A stretch of 36,536 bases of DNA from DASUNQ01 sp044866775 (GCA_044866775.1 JBIOUG010000042.1:1-36536), one strand, 5' to 3'. Positions 15,401-24,971 are shown, counted from the first letter of the stretch. The notes: generated by a model from the letters alone, not told the origin. Translations and numbers: made by a program.

Positions 15401-17836
15401 GCCGAAGGCCACGAGGGCGAGGACGGCGGCGGCGCCGGCGAGGACTGCCGGGTCGTGGCCCTCGAGGCCGAAGAGCAGCGAGCCGGCGAGGCGGGCGAGG
15501 CCGAGCGCCGCGGGGATGCCGGCGGCGGCGCCGGCGAGCGTCATCAGGCCCACCTGCCCGAGCACCATGCGCCGCACCCTGCCGGCGTCGGCGCCGAGCG
15601 CCATCCGCAGGCCGATCTCGCGGGTGCGCTGCGCCACGGCGTAGGCGAGGACGCCGTAGAGGCCGATCGCCGCGAGCAGCGTCGCGAGCGCCGCGAAGGC
15701 CGCCGCGAAGCTGCCGATGAAGCGGTCGACGAAGACGTTCTCGCGCACCTGGGCGTCCATCGTCTGGAGGTTCTCGACCGGGAGGTTGGGGTCGAGGCGG
15801 CGGACGATCCCGCGGGCGGCCGTGAGGGCCTGCTCGGGCGCCAGCGCGGTGCGGACGTAGAAGGTGAGCGAGCCCAGGGCGTCGTCCTGGCGGTACGGCG
15901 TGAAGAACTGCGGCGGCGCCTCGTCCTTGACCTCGCTGTACTTGGCGTCGGCGACCAGGCCGACGATCTCGATGTCGAGCTCGACGGCGTCGCCGACGCG
16001 CGGCGCCATGCGCCGGCCGACGGCGTCGCGGCCGAGCCCGAACTTGCGCGCGAAGGCCTGGTTGACGATCGCCACCTTGGGCGCGCCCGCGGCGTCGGCC
16101 GCAGTGAGCTCGCGCCCGGCCATGAGCGGGATGCCGAGGGTGCGGAAGAAGCCGGGGCCGATCTCGTTGAAGCTCGCCTGCCGGTCGGCCTCGGGGTCCG
16201 CCGCGAAACCTTCGACTGAGATGCTGCTGCCCCAGTTGTTGCCCGAGAGGAGCGGCACCATCGAGCCCGCCACGGCGGTGACGCCCGGCGCCGCCGCCAG
16301 CTCCTCCTCCAGGCGCGCGAAGAGGGCGCGCGCCTGGACCGCCGTGTAGCCGTTGAGATCGGGCGAGACGCCGAAGGTGACGAGCCGCTCGGTGCGCAGG
16401 CCGAGGTCGACCCGGCTGACGTTGGCGAGGCTGCGGGCGAAGAGGCCCGCCGAGACGAGGAGGGTGAGGGCGAGGGCGATCTGGGCGGCGACGAGCGTGG
16501 TGCGCAGGCGGGCCGCCCCGCGCCCGCCGGCGGCCTGCGCGGTCTGCCCCTTGAGCGCGGCGACGAGATCGTGGCGCGTGCTCTGGAGCGCCGGGACGAG
16601 GCCGAAGAGCAGGCCGGTAGTGAGAGCCAGGGCGGCGGTGAAGGCGAGGGTCGGGCCGTCGAGGGTGAACGACATGGTGTCGGCGACCTGGGCCGGCAGC
16701 AGCGCCTTGATGAGGCCCAGCGTCCAGCCGGCGACGAGGACGCCCGCGGCGCCCGCGAGGGCCGCGAGCAGGCACGACTCGGTCAGGAGCTGGAGGACGA
16801 GCTGCCGGCGGCCGGCGCCGACCGAGAGCCGCACCGCCATCTCGCCGGCGCGGCCGGCGGCGCGCGCCAGGAGGAGATTGGCGACGTTGGCGCAGGCGAT
16901 GAGGAGCACGAAGCCGGTCAGGCCGAGCAGCAGCAGGAGCGGGGCGCGGGCGTTCTGGTGGAGCTGGCTCTGCCCGCGCCGGTCGGCGACGAGCTCGACG
17001 GTCCTGGCCCGGAAGCGGGCCATCGTCTGCGGGCTCATGCCGGACTGGAGGGGCGCCTCGACCTCTCTGAGAATGGCGCGGTAGGGGACGTTGAGCGCGG
17101 CGCGGGCGCGCTCGAGCGAGACGCCCGGCGCGAGGCGGGCGAAGAGGTAGACCCAGTAGCTCTTCCGGTCGTCGAAGCCGTGCCAGCCCGGCGCCATCTG
17201 CTCGCGCAGGGTGATCGGCACGAAGACCTGCGGCCGCGAGCCCGCGGTCGTGCCGGTGAAGCCGGACGGCGCCACGCCGACGATGGTCAGCGGCCGGCCG
17301 TTGACGGTCAGCGCCTCGTTGAGCACCGCGGGGCTGCCCGCGAAGCGCTCGCGCCAGTAGTCGTAGGCCAGGACGACGACCGGCTCGGCGCCGGGCGCGC
17401 GGTCGTCGCCGGGGCCGAGCAGGCGGCCGAGGGCAGGTTCGACGCCGAGCACCGGGAAGTAGCTTCCCGAGACGAGCAGGCCGTCGCCGCTCAGCGTCTG
17501 GCCGCGGTAGGCGAGGTTGGCGCCGAACGCGCGGTGCGCGGCGATGCCGGTGAAGACCTTCTGCTCGCGCTCGAGGTCGCGGAACATCGCATAGCTGAAG
17601 ACGTCCTCGCAGGGGCCGGCGTCGGTGCACGACTGCGAGCCCGGCTTGGGCCCCGGGGCGCTCAGGTTGACCAGCTGCTCCGGCGCCGCGACCGGCAGGG
17701 CGCGGAGGAGCAGTTGGTGGAAGAGCGAGAAGATGGCGGAGTTGGCGCCGATCCCGAGCGCCAGCGAGAGGACGGCGATCGCCGTCACCCCCGGGGTCCT
17801 CACCAGCATGCGCCACGCATGGCGGACGTTCGGCAT
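15335..17836 (-). CDS. ADOP-type ABC permease (MacB_PCD/FtsX, no ATPase)
   Basis: An 833-residue membrane protein of the acidobacterial duplicated orphan permease type. It opens MPNVRHAWRMLVRTPGVTAI with a first membrane segment (about 17-37) and has a MacB_PCD periplasmic domain (about 80-270). A three-helix FtsX unit follows (about 290-420, LLLLLGLTGFVLLIACANVA), then a second membrane anchor (RTTLVAAQIALALTLLVSAG) with its own periplasmic domain. A second FtsX unit (about 690-825) holds QRTREIGLRMALGA, and the closing PASRASRIEPMRALRHD is typical. There is no nucleotide-binding domain. Role is probably macrolide-exporter-like transport or mechanotransmission. GAGGAGG precedes the ATG. No PadR regulator, a common partner, is seen beside it. 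Confidence 0.92.
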   Translation of the reverse strand: MPNVRHAWRMLVRTPGVTAIAVLSLALGIGANSAIFSLFHQLLLRALPVAAPEQLVNLSAPGPKPGSQSCTDAGPCEDVFSYAMFRDLEREQKVFTGIAAHRAFGANLAYRGQTLSGDGLLVSGSYFPVLGVEPALGRLLGPGDDRAPGAEPVVVLAYDYWRERFAGSPAVLNEALTVNGRPLTIVGVAPSGFTGTTAGSRPQVFVPITLREQMAPGWHGFDDRKSYWVYLFARLAPGVSLERARAALNVPYRAILREVEAPLQSGMSPQTMARFRARTVELVADRRGQSQLHQNARAPLLLLLGLTGFVLLIACANVANLLLARAAGRAGEMAVRLSVGAGRRQLVLQLLTESCLLAALAGAAGVLVAGWTLGLIKALLPAQVADTMSFTLDGPTLAFTAALALTTGLLFGLVPALQSTRHDLVAALKGQTAQAAGGRGAARLRTTLVAAQIALALTLLVSAGLFARSLANVSRVDLGLRTERLVTFGVSPDLNGYTAVQARALFARLEEELAAAPGVTAVAGSMVPLLSGNNWGSSISVEGFAADPEADRQASFNEIGPGFFRTLGIPLMAGRELTAADAAGAPKVAIVNQAFARKFGLGRDAVGRRMAPRVGDAVELDIEIVGLVADAKYSEVKDEAPPQFFTPYRQDDALGSLTFYVRTALAPEQALTAARGIVRRLDPNLPVENLQTMDAQVRENVFVDRFIGSFAAAFAALATLLAAIGLYGVLAYAVAQRTREIGLRMALGADAGRVRRMVLGQVGLMTLAGAAAGIPAALGLARLAGSLLFGLEGHDPAVLAGAAAVLALVAFGSGAIPASRASRIEPMRALRHD

Positions 17837-18043
17837 CGCGGCCTCCTCGTCAGTCCAGGGGTACGTAGACGACGCCGCCCGGGTTTTGCTCGGGTGAATC
17901 GCGGCGCGCGCCGGCGTGACGCTCTCGCTTGTCTACTGCTATAGTTTGCCTACTCACTGTAAGGAAGTCCAAGGGACAGGGCTCTCGTGGCCCGTCGCCG
18001 ATCCCCTTTGCGAGAGGGCGACGACTCCGTAGGGAGGCTGGAG
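17837..18043. promoter_or_regulatory. divergent promoter region, ADOP and EEP genes
   Basis: This gap must hold promoters for two divergent genes. The AT-richer patch around 17930-17970 contains a direct repeat, CTACT at 18-bp spacing flanking CTATAGTTTGC. On the minus strand TTCCTT, 17 bp and TATAGC form a weak -35/-10 pair. I found no strong promoter for the plus-strand gene. Treat these as candidates only. Confidence 0.3.
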
Positions 18044-20989
18044 ATGAGACTCGGATCCAACCTGCTCGCCGCTGCCATCGCTGCCGCGCTCGCTCTTTTG
18101 CTGCCGCTCGCCGCACCGGCGCAGATGTGCCCTCCGGCGCTGCCGGCGGGAGCAAGCGGCAGCCAGAGCCTGCGTCTGATGACCTACAACGTCTTCATTT
18201 TGAGCTTCCCCGCCGATAACGCGGACAAATTCGGAGAGCACACCCAGGCCGAACGCGCCGAGCTGATCGCCGAGCGCATCCTCGCCGACGATCCGGACGT
18301 GGTGGTGCTCAACGAGGCCGATCCAAACGACGCCAAGTGGAAGTTCATCGAGGTCCTCGCCGACAACGGCCCCTACAAGAGCTACGTCCAGAGGATCGAT
18401 CGCCGCTTCAGTCCGCTGCTCAACAGCGGCCTGATGCTGTTCTCGAAGCACCCGTTCGGGCTGCCGGACACGACCGTCATCGGCACCGAGGACACCTGCG
18501 AGGCCTGGAACAACGGCGAGCCGTTCGACCACGGGTGCAGTCGAGCGGTGTTCGGGCACGACCAGACGAACGACTTGGACTGGTGGCAGAACAAGGGTGT
18601 GGGGCTGGTCCGAATCCTCAACACCTGCAACGGCGGCGCCCCGTTCAACGTCGGCTTCTCGCACACGCAGTCGAAGGGGAGCAGCGAGGACGACGACTGC
18701 GTCTATTCCGAGGACGTCTCCGATCTGCAGGAGCAGCTCGCCACGATTCGCGCGCTCTGGGAGCAGTCCTTCAACGCCGGCTCGCTCCTCACCCAGCCCA
18801 ACTTCATGCTCGGCGACCTGAACGTCGACGGCAACCAGGTCGGCGCCAACCGGGTCACGTCGAAGGATCGGCCGTACGCGCTCCTCACCAGCGGACCGGA
18901 TGCCGGTCCCAGTATCGGGTCATCGGCCAGCGAATGGACCTGCGACATCTCACCCGACACCAACGAATGGGAGCTCATATTCAACTCGCTCCTGGTGGGC
19001 GGCAATGTGCTCGCCGACGACCTCAACAGCGGCTTCTACGCCTGCCGCGGTAATCAGCTCACCTCGCTCCCGTGCACCCACACTGGCGCGGACAAGTCGG
19101 GCAGCCTCTTCGTCGATACCTGGGCTTACAACACCTCCTCGCAGGATCCGGGCCAGACGCACCACACGACCGGCGGCGGGAACGTCTTCACCGACCCTGA
19201 CTCGGGCGAGCGGCTCGACTACATCCTGCACAACGAGCCGCGCAGCGCCGCCCCCGGCGTGCGAACGCTGTGCGCACAGTGGATCCGCCGCGGCTTCCGC
19301 AACGGCACCAATGAGCTCTCGGACCATCTGCCGCTCACCGCCGACTTCAATTTCCCGGCGCCGCGCTGCACCATGCGCCCGCGCCAGAAGGACGACCCGA
19401 ACCTCGAGCCGGGCGACGACCCCGAGCCGCTCGGGCCGGAGCCGGTGGTCTTCGATCTCGCGAACCCGAAGGCGCCGAACTTCAAGGACGTGCTCTTCCC
19501 CCGTCCAGGCGAGCTGCCGGTCGAAACGCTGATCACCAACCCCGGCAACATGCAGTGGTACGTCCTCGATCAGCAGATCAACGTCGAGATCAGCGCCACG
19601 GGAGGCGTCGCCTTCGAGGTCTACCAGGCGCGCGATCTCTCGCGGCCGGTCGGCGGCGCGATGGTGGAGTGCGCGCAGGATCCGGACGCGCGCACCCAGA
19701 AGTGCAAGTACACGCTCACCGAGCCGCCCTACTACGTGCGCGTGTTCGGCGCCGACGGCGCCGACCCCAAAGCCGAGAACCGCAACACGTTCGGGCCGTA
19801 CATCATCAAGTTCCACCGCTTCGACTGCTCGTCGATGGCCGAGGCGTGTGGCCTCAAGCCGGGCGTCGCGATCCGCGGGTTGTGGCCGGAGGGCCCGCTG
19901 GGCGACGCCGACAACGACGACACGATGTGGTTCTGGTTCCTCTCCGAGAAGGCCAAGAGCGGCACTTTTCCGGCGGTCGACTTCAGGATCCAGCACAGCT
20001 TCGGCAACAAGTTCTCCGGCCAGTTGTACTGGGATCCGCTCACCCCCAGCCTGGTGAACCGGGCGGGCGCCCTGGTCTGCTCGGGCGTGGGCTGCGCTGC
20101 CGGCGGTTTCGCATCCCAGTCGCCGGCGCCGGTCCCCGCGTCGACGCAGGTGACCTGGTCCGACACCGGGGACGGCTTCAAGGAGCGGATTGCCGCCGCG
20201 GTGCCGGAGTCGCTTCCCGGCGTGCGTTCGTGGCCGGACAAGTATTTCTTGAAGCTCGCCCGGTTTCCCGGTTATGTCGATGACCTCGCGGAGCAGCGGG
20301 TCACGATGCGCACGACGCTGACCTACTTCCGGCCGCAGGAGATGCTCTGCAAGATCGAGCGGACCGACGTTGGCCCGGACGACATCGCCTCGAAGTGGAG
20401 CTACGGCGGCGAGTTCGACTCGATGCGGCAGCTCGGTGACGACAATGGCGACTTCGAGACCTGGACGGACGGCTCACGGATGAAGGAAGCCGGCACACAG
20501 GGCGCCGCCCGGACGCCGTTCCCCTTCGAGCTCGACGTCAGCTTCGTCGGGGACGGAGCGGACGCGGGAGAGGCGCTGACGACCGACCTCTACGAGGACG
20601 TGCTCGACGAAGACAACTACCGGATGTGCACTATCGATCAAGGGGGAACCTGCTGGAACGTCTACTACTTTGGCAAAGGGATCGCGGCGCTGAGCGCTGC
20701 CGCGGCCGACCCGCCCGACAGCGACGCCGTCTTTCAGTGGCGGGACGAGAGCGAGGACCCGGACTACCACTACGTGCTGACCTACCGCCTGCGGCACGAG
20801 CGGATGCCCTGTCGCGGCACCGCGGGGCCCGCCGCCAGCGACTGCCCGGAGCCGGGCACGATCTGCAGCGACTCGGACCCGAAGTTCACGAGCTACACGT
20901 CGTCGCCGCGCTGCGTCTGCGTCGCGGACGCCGGCTGTCCCCCGCCCCAGACGTGCAACATCGCGAGCGGCCTATGTCAGTTCCCGTGA
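18044..20989 (+). CDS. secreted endonuclease/exonuclease/phosphatase-fold protein
   Basis: A 981-residue exported protein (signal peptide 1-26, cleavage after PAPA-Q). Residues about 42-440 form an EEP-fold phosphodiesterase domain with metal and catalytic signatures N49 (RLMTYNVF), E91 (VVVLNEAD), H207 (GFSHTQS), D258/N260 (MLGDLNVDG) and D427/H428 (ELSDHLPL). The layout resembles bacterial neutral sphingomyelinases and secreted nucleases; the substrate cannot be decided. The remaining 540 residues hold Asp-rich linkers (QKDDPNLEPGDDPEPLG), probable beta domains, and a Cys-rich tail (SPRCVCVADAGC, PQTCNIASGLC). AGGGAGG supports ATG 18044 over an upstream in-frame ATG at 17987. The next gene begins 11 bp downstream, so the two form an operon. 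Confidence 0.82.
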   Translation: MRLGSNLLAAAIAAALALLLPLAAPAQMCPPALPAGASGSQSLRLMTYNVFILSFPADNADKFGEHTQAERAELIAERILADDPDVVVLNEADPNDAKWKFIEVLADNGPYKSYVQRIDRRFSPLLNSGLMLFSKHPFGLPDTTVIGTEDTCEAWNNGEPFDHGCSRAVFGHDQTNDLDWWQNKGVGLVRILNTCNGGAPFNVGFSHTQSKGSSEDDDCVYSEDVSDLQEQLATIRALWEQSFNAGSLLTQPNFMLGDLNVDGNQVGANRVTSKDRPYALLTSGPDAGPSIGSSASEWTCDISPDTNEWELIFNSLLVGGNVLADDLNSGFYACRGNQLTSLPCTHTGADKSGSLFVDTWAYNTSSQDPGQTHHTTGGGNVFTDPDSGERLDYILHNEPRSAAPGVRTLCAQWIRRGFRNGTNELSDHLPLTADFNFPAPRCTMRPRQKDDPNLEPGDDPEPLGPEPVVFDLANPKAPNFKDVLFPRPGELPVETLITNPGNMQWYVLDQQINVEISATGGVAFEVYQARDLSRPVGGAMVECAQDPDARTQKCKYTLTEPPYYVRVFGADGADPKAENRNTFGPYIIKFHRFDCSSMAEACGLKPGVAIRGLWPEGPLGDADNDDTMWFWFLSEKAKSGTFPAVDFRIQHSFGNKFSGQLYWDPLTPSLVNRAGALVCSGVGCAAGGFASQSPAPVPASTQVTWSDTGDGFKERIAAAVPESLPGVRSWPDKYFLKLARFPGYVDDLAEQRVTMRTTLTYFRPQEMLCKIERTDVGPDDIASKWSYGGEFDSMRQLGDDNGDFETWTDGSRMKEAGTQGAARTPFPFELDVSFVGDGADAGEALTTDLYEDVLDEDNYRMCTIDQGGTCWNVYYFGKGIAALSAAAADPPDSDAVFQWRDESEDPDYHYVLTYRLRHERMPCRGTAGPAASDCPEPGTICSDSDPKFTSYTSSPRCVCVADAGCPPPQTCNIASGLCQFP

Positions 20990-21000
20990 GGAAGACAGCC

Positions 21001-22824
21001 ATGCGCCGATGCACGCCGCTTCTCGTCGTCTTCGTGCTCCTCGCGCCGGCCGCGGGCTCCGCCGCGATCACCGCGGGCGGCCGCGCCCCCCTCGAGCGTT
21101 TCGCGCAACGCCCCCAGGCGCAAGCAGGAGTCGACGGCTCCTGGAGTTACCTGCAGACCCAGGGTCCGGTCGCCTGGCCCGCCAATGCAGCCAACTGGCT
21201 GGAGTTCGACTATCGGGTCGAGTCCGAACCCGGTCACGACGAGCTCGAGGTCTACCGCGTCGATGCGCAGAACGTGCCGACCCTGCTGTGGAACGTCTCG
21301 GGCCTCAGGGGCGGCCGCATGCGGCTGAAGCTGCCGAGCGCCGGGGGTGCCATGCGCATCCGCTTCCGCTACGTCAAGGACGGCTCGGGGAGCCGCTTCC
21401 TGGACACCGCCTGGATAGACAACGTGGCCTTCCGGTCCTCCAAGGGCGGCGTGCTCGGGCTGCATACCTTCGATCAATGGATCCTCGGTGTCCCCGCCGG
21501 CTGGACCTCGCTCTCGAGCGGCTTCGCCGGGCCGTGGACAGTCTCGCAGCCCCTGCGGCCGCAGAGCGCGTCCCGGCCTCCCGCCCAGGCAGGCAAGGCC
21601 AACTCAACCAGCTCGTTCGAGCGCCTGGTGTTCCTGCCGTCGCTCAAGGGCAACTACGTGTCGTTCGACTACTTCGTCGACTCGCGTCCCGGAGTGGACT
21701 TCATGAGGGTGTACGTCGACCCGCAGGTCAATCCGGCTCCCGTCTTCGCAGTGAGCGGCCGAAACCGAGCGGGGCACACGTTGATCGACGCGATCGAGGG
21801 AAAGGCCATCGCCGGTGGCCCGCACCTGCTGCGCTTCGAGTATGCCAAGGGCGGCGGCGGCGGCATCGGCCTCGACACCGCGCGGGTGGACAACGTCGTC
21901 GTGATGTCGAACGGTAGCCCCGTCGAGCTGCACACGTTCGAAGGGCGCTACCCGGGCGCCGTCCCGATCCGCGTCGGCTCGGGGCCCGGCGAGTGGACCG
22001 GTGCCGGCGTGAGCGGCGGTTGGGTGGTCCTTCCCGGGCTGCCGCACAAGTCGTACGTGCCCCAGCAGAAGGTCGGGGAGGAGTCGCTCCCGGGTGCGGC
22101 GCCGTACGCCGAGCCGGTCGTCGACGGCGAGATCACGGGGTCGGAGTACCGGAACGCGACGGCGGTCCGCATCCGCAACCGCGTCGCCGCGGATGCCGAA
22201 CCGGGCGAGTTCCGCCTCGTCAGCTCGGCGAGCGCTGGAGCCCTGCACCTGGGCATGCGCGTCAAGGGCGGCACGGCGGCGCCCGGCGCGGAGAGCGGCA
22301 CGCTGACCGTTTACCTCGACGCCGGCCACACCGCGACGCTCAAGGGCCAGGGATGCGGCAAGTACGGTCAGTTGCCGGGCTCCGAGGACCGGAAGCTCTC
22401 CTTCGCCTACAGCATCGGGTCCGGCCCGGGGGCGCGGTTCGGACCGGTGAAGCAGGAGAAGGGAACGTGCTCGGCCTGGGCCGAGCTGGCGCGGCACGAC
22501 GCCGCCACATGGCCGGTGACAATGGCCGCGAGCGAGCCGCTGGACGATCCAGGCTTCGTGCATCTCGAGGTCAAGGTGGTGGTGCCGCCGGAGTACCTGG
22601 CGGAGGGGCGGCTCGGGGTCGGCGTGCGGCGGGCGAACAGCGCCGGCGCCGCGAGCCTCGAGCGGTTGCCCTACAGCGACCAGGCGAGCTGGCCGGCGGA
22701 TGACGACGTCTTCACCTGGGAGACGGTGAACCTCACATACATGCATGCGACCCAGGAGCTCACCGACCAGCCGTTCGACGGCTGCTGCTTCCCGGAGCCG
22801 AGTCGGCCCGGTGTGAGCTGGTGA
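21001..22824 (+). CDS. secreted multi-domain beta-sandwich protein, function unknown
   Basis: A 607-residue exported protein (hydrophobic signal 5-20, LLVVFVLLAPAAGSAA). Two similar modules of about 150 residues repeat the pattern NWLEFDYRVESEPGHDELEV / NYVSFDYFVDSRPGVDFMRV, then LRFEYAKGG or IRFRYVKDG, then TAWIDNVAF / TARVDNVVV. This looks like a MAM/concanavalin-like or carbohydrate-binding jelly-roll. A third region (from about 365, EPVVDGEITGSEYRNATAVR) resembles CBM9/DOMON-type domains. There are no catalytic motifs. A surface-binding partner of the phosphodiesterase is inferred from the operon. GAGGAAG precedes ATG 21001; an in-frame ATG at 20974 lies inside the upstream gene and lacks an SD. 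Confidence 0.65.
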   Translation: MRRCTPLLVVFVLLAPAAGSAAITAGGRAPLERFAQRPQAQAGVDGSWSYLQTQGPVAWPANAANWLEFDYRVESEPGHDELEVYRVDAQNVPTLLWNVSGLRGGRMRLKLPSAGGAMRIRFRYVKDGSGSRFLDTAWIDNVAFRSSKGGVLGLHTFDQWILGVPAGWTSLSSGFAGPWTVSQPLRPQSASRPPAQAGKANSTSSFERLVFLPSLKGNYVSFDYFVDSRPGVDFMRVYVDPQVNPAPVFAVSGRNRAGHTLIDAIEGKAIAGGPHLLRFEYAKGGGGGIGLDTARVDNVVVMSNGSPVELHTFEGRYPGAVPIRVGSGPGEWTGAGVSGGWVVLPGLPHKSYVPQQKVGEESLPGAAPYAEPVVDGEITGSEYRNATAVRIRNRVAADAEPGEFRLVSSASAGALHLGMRVKGGTAAPGAESGTLTVYLDAGHTATLKGQGCGKYGQLPGSEDRKLSFAYSIGSGPGARFGPVKQEKGTCSAWAELARHDAATWPVTMAASEPLDDPGFVHLEVKVVVPPEYLAEGRLGVGVRRANSAGAASLERLPYSDQASWPADDDVFTWETVNLTYMHATQELTDQPFDGCCFPEPSRPGVSW

Positions 22825-22837
22825 GGCTTCGTCGCGC

Positions 22838-24295
22838 TCATCCCTTCACGACGCCGAGCGGCACCAGCCGCGCCACTTTGCGGGCGAGGCCGGCGCGATG
22901 GACGACCTCGACCACCCGGTCGACGTCCTTGTAGGCGTGGGGGGCCTCCTCGGCCAGCTCCTTGGCCGAGGCGCAGTGGACGACGATGCCGCGCTCCTCG
23001 AGGCTCTGCCGCACCTCCTGTCCGGGCCGGACCTTGCGGGCGGCGGTGCGGCTCATGGCGCGGCCGGCGCCGTGGCAGGTGCTGCCGAAGGAGAGGGCGA
23101 GGCCCTCGTCGGTGCCGACGAGGGCGTAGGAGGCGGTGCCCATGCTACCCGGAATGAGCACCGGCTGGCCGACGGCGCGGTAGGCGGCCGGGGTCTCGGG
23201 GTGCGAGGGCCCGAAGGCGCGGGTGGCGCCTTTCCGGTGCACCACCAGCGACTGGCCGCCGTGCTCCTCGAGCTTCGCCATGTTGTGCGCCACGTCGTAG
23301 ACCAGGCGCAGCGCCCCCGCCTCGCCGAGCGCGCGGCGGAAGACCTCGCGGACCTCGTGAGTGATGACCTGGCGGTTCGAGAAGGCGAAGTTGGCGGCGG
23401 CGCACATGGCGGCGAAGTAGTCGCGGCCCTCGGGCGCGGCGAAGGGAGCGCAGGCGAGCTCGCGGTCGGGGAGCCGTATGCCCTCGCGCGCCATCACCGC
23501 GTCCATCGCGCGGACGTAGTCGGTCGCCACCTGGTGGCCGAGGCCGCGCGAGCCGGTGTGGACGAGCACCGCGAGCTGGCCCTCCCAGAGCCCGAGCGCT
23601 CTCGCCGCTGCGCGATCGAATATCGTCTCGACCGCCTGCACCTCGACGAAGTGGTTGCCCGAGCCCATGGTGCCGAGCTGGCCGCGGCCGCGCTCCTTGG
23701 CGCGCGGCGAGACCTTGGCCGGGTCGGCGGCGGGGAGGCTGCCGTTGGCCTCGGTGTGCTCGAGGTCCGCGGGGAGGGCGAGCCCGCGCTCGGCGAGCCA
23801 GCGGCAGCCCTCGCCGAGGACGCGGTCGAGCGCGGCATCGTCGAGCTTCAGCGAGCTCCCGCGGCCGGTGCCGGAGGGGACGCTGCGCGCGAGATCGTGG
23901 ACGAGCGGCTCGATGCGGTCGCGCACCTCCGCGGCGCGCAGCTCGGAGGCGAGGAGGCGGACGCCGCAGTTGATGTCGTAGCCGACGCCGCCGGGCGAGA
24001 TCACGCCGTCGGCGGCGCGGAAGGCGGCCACCCCGCCGACCGGGAAGCCGTACCCTTCGTGGGCGTCGGGCATGGCGTAGACGCACCGCTCGACGCCGGG
24101 CAGCGTCGCCATGTTGACGAGCTGCTCGAGGGTGCGGTCGCCGACCGCCTTCTGCCACAGCTCCTCGTCGGCATAGACGCGGGCCGGGACGCGCATGTCG
24201 GCGCGCGCGGTCGGCGGGATCTCGACGACCTGCGCGTCGAGCCGCACCGCGGGGTAGTGCCGGTGCCACGCGGCGGTTGGCTGAGTGCCGCTCAC
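22838..24295 (-). CDS. rtcB: RtcB-family RNA ligase
   Basis: About 485 residues of a tRNA-splicing/RNA-repair ligase that joins 2',3'-cyclic phosphate or 3'-phosphate to 5'-OH ends using GTP and Mn2+. Signatures in order are MPDAHEGYGFPVGGVAAF, GGVGYDINCGVRLL (metal-binding Asp and Cys), GTMGSGNHFVEVQ, LVHTGSRGLGHQV, VYDVAHNMAKLEEH, PGSMGTASYALVG, and CHGAGRAMSRTAARK with the His that becomes guanylylated. The end (LVPLGVVKG) is canonical, so the gene is intact. I favour GTG 24295, but no SD supports any start. ATG 24322 would overlap the divergent transporter's ATG in the palindrome CATG. No RtcA, RtcR or archease lies beside it. Confidence 0.93.
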   Translation of the reverse strand: MSGTQPTAAWHRHYPAVRLDAQVVEIPPTARADMRVPARVYADEELWQKAVGDRTLEQLVNMATLPGVERCVYAMPDAHEGYGFPVGGVAAFRAADGVISPGGVGYDINCGVRLLASELRAAEVRDRIEPLVHDLARSVPSGTGRGSSLKLDDAALDRVLGEGCRWLAERGLALPADLEHTEANGSLPAADPAKVSPRAKERGRGQLGTMGSGNHFVEVQAVETIFDRAAARALGLWEGQLAVLVHTGSRGLGHQVATDYVRAMDAVMAREGIRLPDRELACAPFAAPEGRDYFAAMCAAANFAFSNRQVITHEVREVFRRALGEAGALRLVYDVAHNMAKLEEHGGQSLVVHRKGATRAFGPSHPETPAAYRAVGQPVLIPGSMGTASYALVGTDEGLALSFGSTCHGAGRAMSRTAARKVRPGQEVRQSLEERGIVVHCASAKELAEEAPHAYKDVDRVVEVVHRAGLARKVARLVPLGVVKG

Positions 24296-24320
24296 GCTCT
24301 CAGTGTAATCTCCCGCCACC
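24296..24320. promoter_or_regulatory. possible shared bidirectional -10 between rtcB and transporter
   Basis: On the plus strand TGTAAT (24304-24309) lies 11 nt before the transporter ATG. On the minus strand TACACT (24302-24307) lies 6 nt before rtcB GTG 24295. The two overlap, neither gene has an SD, and leaderless transcripts in both directions would fit. Short AT-rich matches are weak evidence. Confidence 0.25.
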
Positions 24321-24971
24321 ATGCACGACGGCCTCTTTGGCGCCCTCGCCCTGCTCGCGGCGACCGTCGGCGCCTTGCACTCCCTGGCGCCCGACCACTG
24401 GGCGCCGTTCGCCGCCGTGGCGCGGGCGCGCGGCTGGTCGGCGGGGCGGACGGCGCGCGTCACCCTGCTCTGCGGGTTCGGCCACGGCACCGTCTCGGTG
24501 CTCCTGGGGCTGCTCGGCCTCTTGCTCGGCGTCGGGCTCCTGCAGCGGGTGGGGGAGCGGCTCGAGGCGGCCGCCGGCCTGCTGCTCATCGGCTTCGGGC
24601 TGGTCTACGCCGCTTGGGGGCTGCGCCGTGCCGCCGGACGGCGGTATCACGGCCACGCCCACGGCCACTACGACCACGTCCACGATCCTTCGCGCGTCAC
24701 CGCCCGGTCGCTCTTCCTCCTCTTCAGCGCCGATCCGTGCGTGGCGGTCATCCCGCTGCTGGTCGCCGCCGCGCCGCTCGGCGCCGCGCGCACCTTCGCC
24801 GTCATCGTGCTCTACGAGGTCGCGATGCTCGCCACCATGCTCGCCCTCGTGCTGCCGGCGCGCGCGGCGGCGAACCGCGTCCGCGCCCGCTGGCTCGACC
24901 GCTATGGCGATGCGGCGGCCGGCGGCTGGATCGCGCTCGTGGGGGTGGCGGTGATGGCGCTCGGGATCTGA
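24321..24971 (+). CDS. nickel/cobalt transporter-like (NicO/NiCoT-type) membrane protein
   Basis: A 216-residue inner-membrane protein with about six hydrophobic helices. The first helix carries the metal-transporter signature ALHSLAPDHWAPFAAVAR, a variant of H-X4-D-H. A second His lies in CGFGHGTVSVLLG, and a His-rich cytoplasmic loop (YHGHAHGHYDHVH, about residues 109-121) follows. C-terminal helices are AVIPLLVAAAPLGAA, AVIVLYEVAMLATMLALV and GGWIALVGVAVMALGI. This is the NicO/RcnA-like group of Ni/Co transporters; direction and metal cannot be read from sequence. No SD precedes the ATG. The gene is divergent from rtcB and convergent with the outer-membrane barrel gene, so it is probably transcribed alone. 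Confidence 0.75.
   Translation: MHDGLFGALALLAATVGALHSLAPDHWAPFAAVARARGWSAGRTARVTLLCGFGHGTVSVLLGLLGLLLGVGLLQRVGERLEAAAGLLLIGFGLVYAAWGLRRAAGRRYHGHAHGHYDHVHDPSRVTARSLFLLFSADPCVAVIPLLVAAAPLGAARTFAVIVLYEVAMLATMLALVLPARAAANRVRARWLDRYGDAAAGGWIALVGVAVMALGI

Noticed and set aside
17880..17905. CCCGGGTTTTGCTCGGG as a terminator
   Set aside because: The stem is only 4 bp and the T-run is in the loop rather than after the stem.
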